DNA of 64,000 nt from Homoserinimonas sp044769865. Its GTDB lineage: Bacteria > Actinomycetota > Actinomycetes > Actinomycetales > Microbacteriaceae. The stretch is taken from contig NZ_JBIZWA010000001.1 of the NCBI RefSeq assembly GCF_044769865.1, positions 1 through 64,000 on the forward strand, given 5' to 3'. The notes beneath the pieces are model-generated. The model did no database searches, was not told where the DNA came from, and saw only the letters and a program-made list of their open reading frames with translations. Both the position numbers and the translations under genes were made by a program. Shown here in pieces: positions 57,280-64,000 of the stretch (the stretch's first letter is position 1; the number at the start of each line of letters is the position of its first letter).

Positions 57280-59535
57280 CTAGCCCTCCTGCGACTCGCC
57301 CTCTGCAGCCTCTGCAGTCTCGGCCTCGTCGATGACGGGGGCGAGGGAGAGCTTTCCGCGGTCGTCGATCTTGGTGATCTCGACCTGGATCTTCTGGCCG
57401 ACGCCGAGCACGTCTTCGACGTTCTCGACACGCTTGCCACCGGCGAGCTTGCGCACCTCCGAGATGTGGAGGAGGCCGTCGCGGCCCGGCATGAGCGAGA
57501 CAAAGGCGCCGAAGGTCGCGATCTTCACGACCGTGCCCAGGAAGCGCTCGCCGACCTCAGGGTTGAGGGGGTTCGCGATGGCGTTGACCGCCATGCGGGC
57601 CGCCTCGGCCGAGGGGCCGTCGACCGCACCGATGTAGACCGTGCCGTCGTCTTCGATTGAGATGTCGGCGCCCGTGTCGTCCTGGATCTGGTTGATCGTC
57701 TTGCCCTTCGGGCCGATCAGCTCACCGATCTTGTCGACGGGGATCTGCACCGAGATGACGCGAGGCGCGGTGGGCGCCATCTCGTCGGGGGTGTCGATCG
57801 CCGAGTTCAGCACGTTGAGGATGGCCGTGCGGGCCTCCTTCGCCTGCTTGAGCGCACCATCGAGCACCGACGACGGGATGCCGTCGAGCTTGGTGTCGAG
57901 CTGGATGGCCGTGATGAACTCGCTCGTGCCGGCGACCTTGAAGTCCATGTCGCCGAGCGCGTCTTCAGCACCCAGGATGTCGGTCAGCGCCGCATAGCGC
58001 GTCTCGCCATCGACCTCGTCGGAGACGAGGCCCATCGCGATGCCCGCGACGGGAGCGCGCAGCGGCACACCCGCGTTGAGCAGCGACAGGGTCGATGCAC
58101 ACACGGAACCCATCGAGGTCGAACCGTTGGAGCCGAGAGCCTCGGACACCTGGCGGATCGCGTAGGGGAACTCCTCGCGGCTCGGCAGCACCGGCACGAG
58201 GGCGCGCTCGGCGAGGAAGCCGTGCCCGATCTCGCGACGCTTCGGCGAACCAACGCGGCCGGTCTCACCGGTCGAGTAGGGCGGGAAGTTGTAGTGGTGC
58301 ATGTAGCGCTTCTTGGTGACCGGGCTCAGCGAATCGATCTGCTGCTCCATCTTCAGCATGTTGAGCGTCGTGACGCCCATGATCTGCGTCTCGCCGCGCT
58401 GGAAGATCGCGGAGCCGTGCACGCGCGGGATGACCTGCACCTCGGCGTCGAGCGGACGGATGTCAGCGAGGCCGCGGCCGTCCATGCGCACGCCCTCGGT
58501 GAGGATGCGGTCGCGCACGATCTTCTTGGTGACCGACTTGTAGGCGGCAGACACCTGGCCGTTGGCCTCGGCGGGAAGCTCCCCTGCCTCAACCTTGGCG
58601 GCGATGGCCTGCTTGACCTCGGCCTTGAGCGCGTCATCCGCGTCCTGGCGCTCGACCTTGCCGGCGATCTGGTAGATCGAGGCGAGGCGCTCCTGCGCGA
58701 GCTCGGCGACCGCGTCGTAGGTGCCCTGGTCGTAGGCGGTGAAGACCGGGTAGTCCTGGATCTCCTTGGCCGACTGCGCGGCCAGCTCAGACTGTGCCTT
58801 GACGAGCTGCATGAGGAACGGCTTGGCCGCCTCGAGGCCCTGTGCCACAACGGTCTCGTCGGGCTTGATGGCGCCGCCCTGGATGAGGTTCCACGAACCC
58901 TCCGTGGCTTCGGCCTCGACCATCATGATGGCGATGTCTTCGTTGCCCTGCGCGTCGACGACGCGACGGCCGGCGACCGTGAGGTCGAAGACGGCACCCT
59001 CGAGCTGCTCGACGGTTGGGAATGCAACCCACTGGCCGTCGATGAGCGCGAGACGGATGCCACCGATCGGGCCGCTGAAGGGCAGGCCCGAGATCTGCGT
59101 CGACGCCGAAGCGGCGTTGATCGCGAGGGCGTCGTAGAACTCGCCCGGAGCGATGCTCAGGACGGTGATGACGATCTGCACCTCGTTGCGGAGGCCGTCG
59201 ACGAAGGACGGGCGCAGCGGCCGGTCGATCAGGCGGCAGACGAGGATGGCCTCGGTCGAGGGGCGACCCTCGCGGCGGAAGAACGAGCCGGGAATCTTGC
59301 CCGCGGCGTAGGAACGCTCTTCGACGTCGACCGTGAGCGGGAAGAAGTCAAAGCCTTCGCGCGGCTGCTTGCCGGCGCTCGTCGCGCTCAGCAGCATGGT
59401 GTCTTCATCGAGGTATGCAGCAACGGCACCCTGTGCCTGCTGCGCGAGACGACCGGTCTCGAAGCGGATGGTGCGCTTGCCGAACTTGCCGTTGTCGAGA
59501 ACGGCCTCGGCGAACTTGATCTCTGGACCCTCCAT
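57280..59535 (-). CDS. pnp: polyribonucleotide nucleotidyltransferase (PNPase)
   Basis: 3'-5' phosphorolytic exoribonuclease and, in actinomycetes, also an RNA 3'-polymerase. In 751 residues two RNase PH domains lie at about 12-225 (FFPLTVDVEERSYAAGKIPGSFFRREGRP) and 335-560 (MHHYNFPPYSTGETGRVGSPKRREIGHG, then GDMDFKVAGT with the metal-binding Asp residues), with an alpha-helical linker between. A KH domain (GPKGKTINQIQDDTG, about 610-665) and an S1 domain (about 670-740) follow. The ATG has AAAGGAGA upstream, behind a structured leader. Confidence 0.97.
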   Translation of the reverse strand: MEGPEIKFAEAVLDNGKFGKRTIRFETGRLAQQAQGAVAAYLDEDTMLLSATSAGKQPREGFDFFPLTVDVEERSYAAGKIPGSFFRREGRPSTEAILVCRLIDRPLRPSFVDGLRNEVQIVITVLSIAPGEFYDALAINAASASTQISGLPFSGPIGGIRLALIDGQWVAFPTVEQLEGAVFDLTVAGRRVVDAQGNEDIAIMMVEAEATEGSWNLIQGGAIKPDETVVAQGLEAAKPFLMQLVKAQSELAAQSAKEIQDYPVFTAYDQGTYDAVAELAQERLASIYQIAGKVERQDADDALKAEVKQAIAAKVEAGELPAEANGQVSAAYKSVTKKIVRDRILTEGVRMDGRGLADIRPLDAEVQVIPRVHGSAIFQRGETQIMGVTTLNMLKMEQQIDSLSPVTKKRYMHHYNFPPYSTGETGRVGSPKRREIGHGFLAERALVPVLPSREEFPYAIRQVSEALGSNGSTSMGSVCASTLSLLNAGVPLRAPVAGIAMGLVSDEVDGETRYAALTDILGAEDALGDMDFKVAGTSEFITAIQLDTKLDGIPSSVLDGALKQAKEARTAILNVLNSAIDTPDEMAPTAPRVISVQIPVDKIGELIGPKGKTINQIQDDTGADISIEDDGTVYIGAVDGPSAEAARMAVNAIANPLNPEVGERFLGTVVKIATFGAFVSLMPGRDGLLHISEVRKLAGGKRVENVEDVLGVGQKIQVEITKIDDRGKLSLAPVIDEAETAEAAEGESQEG

Positions 59536-59761
59536 TAAGGGCTTCTCCTTTGTTTACCGTCGCCCCCCGTGTGGGCGCGACTCATACATCGGAGCAGGAG
59601 CGGGCAGTCAGGGGCACACGCGTTTGCGCGGGCGCCGGGCTCTGGCCAACAGTAGAAAACCACCGTGCCCCTGTGCGGGAAACGGGAACTCACCACCGGT
59701 GACCAGCCTCGTGCCGGCCTGCTCCGTTTTGTTTTCTTGCTCTGGTCGCATGACTGCAACC
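59536..59761 (-). ncRNA. structured 5' leader of pnp (candidate Actino-pnp RNA)
   Basis: The gene-free 334 bases upstream of pnp hold a clear RNA fold on the minus strand. An outer perfect 9-bp stem (59718-59726 with 59590-59598, CCTGCTCCG/CGGAGCAGG) closes a 137-base domain. Inside it a second perfect 9-bp stem (59665-59673 with 59609-59617, GTGCCCCTG/CAGGGGCAC) is nested, and a CGCG-TTTG-CGCG hairpin (59619-59630) lies within that. A structured RNA named Actino-pnp is known in 5' UTRs of actinobacterial pnp genes, thought to mediate autocontrol; identity with it is inferred from position. Confidence 0.65.
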
Positions 59762-59762
59762 T

Positions 59763-59787
59763 CGGGGAGTCTATCAGCGACTCCCCG
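59763..59787. promoter_or_regulatory. inverted repeat over the pnp promoter -10
   Basis: A 9-bp inverted repeat (CGGGGAGTC/GACTCCCCG, 7-base centre) overlaps the minus-strand -10 TAGACT (59773-59768). It may be an operator, or form a hairpin at the very 5' end of the leader. Confidence 0.45.
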
Positions 59788-59857
59788 GGCGGGACAGGGG
59801 CGCGCGGCATCCCTCTTAATCACATGAGCATCACAGGACGGGCAGGCGAGCCGCGCC

Positions 59858-59863
59858 TACCGT
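59858..59863 (+). promoter_or_regulatory. leaderless -10 box of the baeRF gene
   Basis: TACCGT, 6 bases before ATG 59870; the spacer GGAGGC could instead serve ATG 59873. Confidence 0.35.
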
Positions 59864-59869
59864 GGAGGC

Positions 59870-60991
59870 ATGATGGCCACACCGACACTTGAAGACATCA
59901 CCGAACTGGCCGACCGCCGCTCGATTGCGAGCGTCATGATCTCGATGCCGACGTCTCCTGTCGCCTCGGAGGTCGAGCGGTTGCGCCTCGACTACAAGAA
60001 CTCGGTCCGCGAGGCCGAGCGGCAACTAGAGGCCGCAGGGGTGGGCACGGATGCCCGCGCCGCCGTGCGCCGCAACCTCGACGACCTCGTCGAGGGCGAC
60101 TTCTGGACCCATCTCGCCCAGGGCGCCGTCGTCTTCGCGTCGCCGGACTTCGCCCGCGAGTACAGGGTGCGAACGGCCGTCCCCGCACGAGTCGCGGTCG
60201 CCGACCGCTTCGACGTCGGCCCCGTACTGCGCTCCATCGCGCTCGCGCGCACCGGCTACGTGCTCGCGATCACGGAGGGCTCAGTGCGACTCGCCTCCAT
60301 CGCTGCAGACACCGGCCCGACCGAGGTGCCACTCGAACTGCCCGCTGACCTCGGCAGCGTGCTCGAGCACGCCGAGAACGATGGGGGCGCCGACCGGCAG
60401 AGGGCCAAGGGGGCGATGGGCGACAAGATCGAGCTCCGCAAGTACTGCCGCATCGTGCAGGACGCCGTGACACGCGCGATCGATGGGCGCGAGCCCCGCC
60501 TCGTGCTCGCCGCGAGCAACGAGCTCGCGACCGCATATCGGGAAGCCAACACGTACCCACGCCTGCTCGCTGAGGGCATCGACTCGAACCCGTCATCCCT
60601 CAGCCTGCAGGACCTCGACACGGCGGCACGAGAGGTGCTCGTGAACGACTACGAGCGCTCACTCGCCACCTGGCGCGAGACCTTCGGCACGCGACTGAAC
60701 CACGGCCGCGCGAGCGTCGACCTGCAGGAGATCGCGCGGGCCGCCACCGTCGGCGCTGTCGAGGAACTGCTCTTCGACATGGCCGACGACACCCAGGGCC
60801 TCATCGCCGAGGACGGCAAGGTCAGCGACCCTCCCCTCACGGAGGCCTCGACCTTCGGCATCTTCGATGAGATCGCCATGCGCGTCATCCGCACGGGCGG
60901 CACGGTGCACGCGGTGCGCCGAAGCGACCTGCCGGGGTCGACGGGAATCGCCGCCATGCTGCGTTTCGAGCAGGAGGGCGCGAACGCCTGA
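59870..60991 (+). CDS. bacterial eRF1-like (baeRF) family protein
   Basis: A 373-residue cytoplasmic protein that resembles the baeRF11-type group of bacterial proteins related to the archaeal/eukaryotic peptide release factor eRF1. Features are an N-terminal IASVMISMPTSPVASEVERLRLDYKNSVREAERQL, a middle segment TGYVLAITEGSVRLASIAAD, and a C-terminal pelota/L7Ae-like part ending DEIAMRVIRTGGTVHAVRRSDLPGSTGIAAMLRF. Some baeRF members are proposed to act on stalled ribosomes; a role here is inference. It is divergent from pnp across the structured leader. Confidence 0.8.
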   Translation: MMATPTLEDITELADRRSIASVMISMPTSPVASEVERLRLDYKNSVREAERQLEAAGVGTDARAAVRRNLDDLVEGDFWTHLAQGAVVFASPDFAREYRVRTAVPARVAVADRFDVGPVLRSIALARTGYVLAITEGSVRLASIAADTGPTEVPLELPADLGSVLEHAENDGGADRQRAKGAMGDKIELRKYCRIVQDAVTRAIDGREPRLVLAASNELATAYREANTYPRLLAEGIDSNPSSLSLQDLDTAAREVLVNDYERSLATWRETFGTRLNHGRASVDLQEIARAATVGAVEELLFDMADDTQGLIAEDGKVSDPPLTEASTFGIFDEIAMRVIRTGGTVHAVRRSDLPGSTGIAAMLRFEQEGANA

Positions 60992-61006
60992 GCGCCGATG
61001 CGCCCG

Positions 61007-61630
61007 TCAGCTGGGCTGGAATCCACCCAGCCCGGCTGCCGCGTTCGCGAAGCCCCATGGGTCGTCATTCGCACCCGCGCGGTCGCTCGCCTCGACCCTG
61101 CTCGCGAGCTGACGTGCGGCCCGCTCGATGCGGGCCGCGAGTTCGCCGCCGGCCTCCGAGCCCCAGTCGTCCGTCGCCGCGAACACACCGGTCGCGACCG
61201 GTTCGGCGCGCAGGTAGGCGAAGAGCGGACGCAGGGCGTGCTCGATCACGAGCGAGTGGCGCGGGGTGCCGGCCGTGGCCCCCAGCAGCACGGGCATCTG
61301 CTCCAGGGAGGCAGGGTCGATCACGTCGAAGAACGACTTGAAGAGCCCGCTATAGGAGGCGCTGAAGACGGGGCTGACGACGATGAGTCCGTCGGCACCC
61401 GTGACGGCGTCGATCGTGGCCTCGAGTGCCGGCGATGCGAAGCCCGTGAGCATCATGCTCGTGAGGTCCCGCGCGTGGTCGCGCAGCTCGACGGTCGTGA
61501 CATCGACCTCGATGCTGCGCTCCCCCAGCGCTTCGACGGTCGCCTTGGCGAGCCGGTCCGCGAGCATGCGCGTCGACGAGGGCTGACTGAGCCCGCCGGA
61601 GACGACGGCGAGACGGCGTGTGGCGGTCAT
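61007..61630 (-). CDS. NADPH-dependent FMN reductase (CE1759-type)
   Basis: A 207-residue flavodoxin-fold reductase that should supply reduced FMN. VVSGGLSQPSSTRMLADRLA is the phosphate-binding loop, and VSPVFSASYSGLFKSFFDVI lies beside the flavin ring. The C-terminal ~50 residues are variable. The ATG overlaps the upstream monooxygenase stop by 4 bases, so the reductase and the luciferase-like enzyme form a two-component flavin system. It is convergent with the baeRF gene. Confidence 0.88.
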   Translation of the reverse strand: MTATRRLAVVSGGLSQPSSTRMLADRLAKATVEALGERSIEVDVTTVELRDHARDLTSMMLTGFASPALEATIDAVTGADGLIVVSPVFSASYSGLFKSFFDVIDPASLEQMPVLLGATAGTPRHSLVIEHALRPLFAYLRAEPVATGVFAATDDWGSEAGGELAARIERAARQLASRVEASDRAGANDDPWGFANAAAGLGGFQPS

Positions 61631-62745
61631 GAGGCGACCTCCGCCTTCTCTGCGGCGGCCTGAACCGCGGCCTCTGCCTTGCGAGCATCGTGAGTCGGGG
61701 CATCCGGAACCTCGGCGGGACGGTTCTTGGCGAACTCCTCGCGCAGCACCGGCACGACCTCGCCGCCCAGGATGTCGAGCTGCTCGAGCACGGTCTTGAG
61801 AGGAAGGCCAGCGTGGTCCATGAGCCAGAGCTGGCGCTGGTAGTCGCCCACGTAGTCGCGGAAGCCCAGCGTGCGGTCGATGACCTCCTGGGGGCTGCCG
61901 ACCGTGAGCGGGGTCTGCGAGGTGAACTCCTCGAGGCTCGGGCCGTGGCCATAGACGGGCGCGTTGTCGAAGTAGGGGCGGAACTCCGTGACGGCGTCCT
62001 GCGAGTTCTTGCGCATGAAGACCTGCCCGCCGAGGCCGACGATCGCCTGCGCGGCCGTGCCGTGGCCGTGGTGCTCGAAGCGCTGGCGGTAGAAGTTCAC
62101 CATCTTCGCCGTGTGCGAGCCTGGCCAGAAGATGTGGTTGGCGAAGAAGCCATCACCGTAATACGCCGCCTGCTCGGCGATCTCAGGGCTGCGGATGCTG
62201 CCGTGCCAGACAAAGGGGGCGACCCCGTCGAGCGGCCGCGGCGTGGACTGGAAGCCCTGCAACGGGGTGCGGAACTGGCCGCTCCAGTCGACGAAGTCCT
62301 CCCGCCAGAGCCGACGCAGGAGGGCGTACTTCTCGAGTGCGAGCGGGATGCCCTGGCGGATGTCCTCGCCGAACCACGGGTAGACCGGGCCGGTATTGCC
62401 GCGGCCGAGCGTGAGGTCCATGCGACCGTCGGAGAGGTGCTGGAGCATCGCGTAGTCCTCCGCGAGCCGCACGGGGTCGTTCGTCGTGATGAGCGTCGTG
62501 GCGGTCGAGAGGATGAGCTTCTCGGTCTTCGCGGCGAGCCAGCTATTGATCGCGACGGGGCTCGACGGGAAGAACGGCGGGTTGTGGTGCTCCCCCATCG
62601 CGAAGACGTCGAGGCCCACGGCTTCGGCGTGCTGCGCGATGGTCACGATGTCCTTGATGCGCGAGGCATCCGTGGGCGTGTGGCCCGTCGTCGGGTCGGT
62701 GGTGATGTCGCCGACGCTGAAGATGCCGAACTGCATCTGCCCCAT
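61627..62745 (-). CDS. luciferase-like (LLM class) flavin-dependent monooxygenase (CE1758-type)
   Basis: A 372-residue bacterial-luciferase-fold oxidoreductase. Family blocks are FGIFSVGDITTDPTTG, GLDVFAMGEHHNPPF, LSDGRMDLTLGRGN and SPQEVIDRTLGFRDYVG. Such enzymes use FMNH2 from a partner reductase (next gene) and oxygen. The substrate is unknown; C-S or C-N bond cleavage or aldehyde oxidation are common. ATG 62745 has a strong AAGGAGAAGG site; a start 30 bases upstream is less likely. An operator-like inverted repeat lies just upstream. Confidence 0.9.
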   Translation of the reverse strand: MGQMQFGIFSVGDITTDPTTGHTPTDASRIKDIVTIAQHAEAVGLDVFAMGEHHNPPFFPSSPVAINSWLAAKTEKLILSTATTLITTNDPVRLAEDYAMLQHLSDGRMDLTLGRGNTGPVYPWFGEDIRQGIPLALEKYALLRRLWREDFVDWSGQFRTPLQGFQSTPRPLDGVAPFVWHGSIRSPEIAEQAAYYGDGFFANHIFWPGSHTAKMVNFYRQRFEHHGHGTAAQAIVGLGGQVFMRKNSQDAVTEFRPYFDNAPVYGHGPSLEEFTSQTPLTVGSPQEVIDRTLGFRDYVGDYQRQLWLMDHAGLPLKTVLEQLDILGGEVVPVLREEFAKNRPAEVPDAPTHDARKAEAAVQAAAEKAEVAS

Positions 62746-62760
62746 GTCCTTCTCCTTGCT

Positions 62761-62782
62761 TCGATACGTTTGCATGTATCAA
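62761..62782. promoter_or_regulatory. operator-like inverted repeat upstream of the monooxygenase operon
   Basis: TCGATAC-GTTTGCAT-GTATCAA: arms match at 6 of 7 positions around an 8-base centre, 16 bases upstream of the monooxygenase start. It overlaps the likely promoter, as a repressor site would. No linked regulator gene is in the window. Confidence 0.45.
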
Positions 62783-62859
62783 GACAAACGCACGGATGCC
62801 CCGGATATTCCCACCTTGCGAACCTTCTCAATGACGGGGGCGGGTGCGAGTATCGGGGC

Positions 62860-63911
62860 ATGCGCTGCTCCGTCGTGCCCCCGTACCTCCTCGCCCGAAT
62901 CGCGAAGAGCGATGACCCGCGCTACGCGGCCGCCTCGGAATCCGCACGCCGTTCACTCCTGGTCGATGAACCCATGCGCCGCCAGCGCTGCGAAGTGCCC
63001 GCCTCGGCCGACGCGCTGGCACCCGCTCCCGGGATGCACGGCGTCGCGGCAGCGCGTCGCACCATCTACGACGCCGAGCGCACCACGACGCTGCCGGGCC
63101 GCATCGTGCGGGAGGAAGGCGACCCGGCGAGCGGAGATGCCGCCGTCGACGAGGCGCACGACGGCCTCGGACACACGCACCGGATGTTCCTTGACGCCTT
63201 CGGGCGCGCATCCATCGACGGCCACAACATGCGACTCGACGCCGTCGTGCACTACGGCGATCGCTATGACAACGCCTTCTGGGACGGCAGTCGCATGGTC
63301 TTCGGCGATGGCGACGGGCAGGTCTTCGAGAGCTTCACGCGCTCGCTGACCGTGATCGGCCACGAGCTCGCGCACGGGGTCACACAGCACGCGGCGGGGC
63401 TCGAGTACCAGGGCCAGAGCGGAGCGCTCGCCGAGTCGATCTCCGACGTCTTCGGCACGCTCGTCGAGCAGTATGCGCTCAGCCAGCGCAGCGACGAGGC
63501 CAGCTGGCTCATCGGCGAGGGACTCTTCACCCCGCTCGTGCAAGGGCGCGCCCTGCGATCCATGCTTGAGCCTGGAACCGCCTTCGACGACGACGTCATC
63601 GGCCGCGACCCGCAACCTGCGCACATGCGGGACTACATCGTCACGAACGAAGACAACGGCGGGGTGCACCTCGACTCGGGGATCCCCAACCGCGCATTCG
63701 CGCTTGCCGCCATCGCAATCGGCGGCAACGCCTGGGAGCGCGCCGGCCAGGTCTGGTACGACACCCTCACCTCGGGGCGCCTCAGCCGCACCGTCACGTT
63801 CACGGTGTTCGCGGCTGCGACCGTGGAGGCCGCGGGCGCGCGCTACGGAGCGGACTCCCCCGAGACCCGAGCAGTGCGGGAGGGCTGGGATGCCGTGGGG
63901 TGCCACAGTGA
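62860..63911 (+). CDS. M4-family (protealysin-like) metalloprotease, apparent frameshift near the 3' end
   Basis: A thermolysin-family protease with no signal peptide. The N-terminus MRCSVVPPYLLARIA matches the PPL-type short propeptide of protealysin-like proteins. Zinc motif HELAH is at 168-172, with the third ligand Glu192 and Asp196 in GALAESISDVFG; MVFGDGDGQVF and the later GVHLDSGIPNRAFALAAIAI with the catalytic-site His are intact. The open frame runs off the right edge without a stop, because one G seems to be missing from the GGGG at 63897-63900: one more G would give a normal end (VREGWDAVGVPQ) at TGA 63909-63911, overlapping the inhibitor gene's GTG. Start ATG 62860 lacks a clear ribosome binding site. 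Confidence 0.85.
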
Positions 63912-64000
63912 ACGACCACGAGGTCAAGCTCACCATTGTGCGGAGCGGGGGCTTCGCCGGACTCAGCCGACAATGGAGCGCCGTCATCGACCCGCAGGAA
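63908..64000 (+). CDS. emfourin-type M4 protease inhibitor, 5' end only
   Basis: The first 31 codons of a gene cut by the window end. From GTG 63908 it reads VNDHEVKLTIVRSGGFAGLSR..., closely like the start of emfourin, the protealysin inhibitor encoded directly after M4 genes in many bacteria (the LxVxRSGGFAG block is characteristic). The GTGA overlap with the corrected protease stop supports a coupled protease-inhibitor operon. Only the N-terminus can be judged. Confidence 0.7.
   Translation, partial: MNDHEVKLTIVRSGGFAGLSRQWSAVIDPQE

Noticed and set aside
62953..63987. A 344-codon minus-strand frame opposite the M4 protease
   Set aside because: The plus strand carries the intact zinc-protease motifs; the antisense frame is compositional.
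1..64000. CRISPR arrays, insertion sequences, prophage or integrase/attachment sites
   Set aside because: No regularly spaced repeats, transposase or integrase motifs, or duplicated ends were found on either strand.

Overview
The window is about 64 kb of high-G+C chromosomal DNA from an actinomycete, most probably a member of Microbacteriaceae. The family-level guess is an inference. It rests on G+C-rich codon use, many genes that start on GTG or directly 6-8 bases after a TANNNT -10 box, Actinobacteria-specific families (DUF3046, DUF1844, PriA, ClgR-like regulator) and gene orders shared with other actinomycetes. The window carries almost entirely core housekeeping genes. I saw no insertion sequence, prophage, CRISPR array, tRNA or complete rRNA gene.

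Layout. 1-0.39 kb: promoter and 5' leader of a leftward rRNA operon whose 16S gene lies off the left edge. 0.39-3.4 kb: a proline-rich membrane protein and tyrS. 3.4-7.4 kb: a frameshifted PAS-PAS-GGDEF gene, a two-gene FtsX-type ABC exporter and a lipoprotein. 7.4-14.9 kb: a tightly overlapped arginine operon argCJBDFH-mpg, preceded by a short arginine-rich leaderless ORF. 14.9-18.5 kb: pheST. 18.5-21.8 kb: gluABCD glutamate-type ABC transporter. 21.8-24.0 kb: infC-rpmI-rplT and an rRNA methyltransferase, with infC starting on AUC. 24.2-28.8 kb: DUF1844, SseB-like protein and hisCBH-priA. 28.8-30.1 kb: divergent lysM/lexA with two LexA boxes. 30.2-32.1 kb: an ABC-2 type transporter. 32.1-40.9 kb: hflX, methyltransferase, dapF, miaA, miaB, lipoprotein, recX, recA, DUF3046 and ClgR-like regulator. 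41.0-47.6 kb: cinA, pgsA, ftsK, rnj, dapA. 47.7-49.7 kb: arsR-sulP inserted on the opposite strand. 49.7-54.8 kb: dfrA, thyA, TPR protein, dapB, GNAT, phosphatase and M16 peptidase. 54.8-57.2 kb: an accessory patch (structured leader, tetR, degenerate aldo/keto reductase, small membrane protein). 57.3-61.0 kb: pnp with a structured leader RNA and a divergent eRF1-like (baeRF) gene. 61.0-64.0 kb: a flavin reductase/luciferase-like monooxygenase pair, then an M4 protealysin-like protease with the start of its emfourin-type inhibitor.

How it works together. Most of the window is biosynthesis (Arg, His, Lys/DAP, folate/dTMP), translation (TyrS, PheST, IF3, L20, L35, MiaA/B, HflX) and DNA repair/cell cycle (RecA, RecX, LexA, Mpg, FtsK). 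The SOS circuit is unusually visible: LexA-box-like palindromes sit in the lexA/lysM promoter region and at the recA promoter. The LysM protein beside lexA is a good candidate for an SOS division inhibitor of the YneA type.

Most noteworthy: the Arg-rich leaderless uORF before argC; a multi-stem leader in front of tetR with three hairpins that each show an ACCCGA loop; nested 9-bp stems in the pnp leader; an aldo/keto reductase with all four catalytic positions replaced; apparent single-base frameshifts in the diguanylate cyclase gene and at the end of the M4 protease gene; and about 19 genes or uORFs with the leaderless-promoter geometry.
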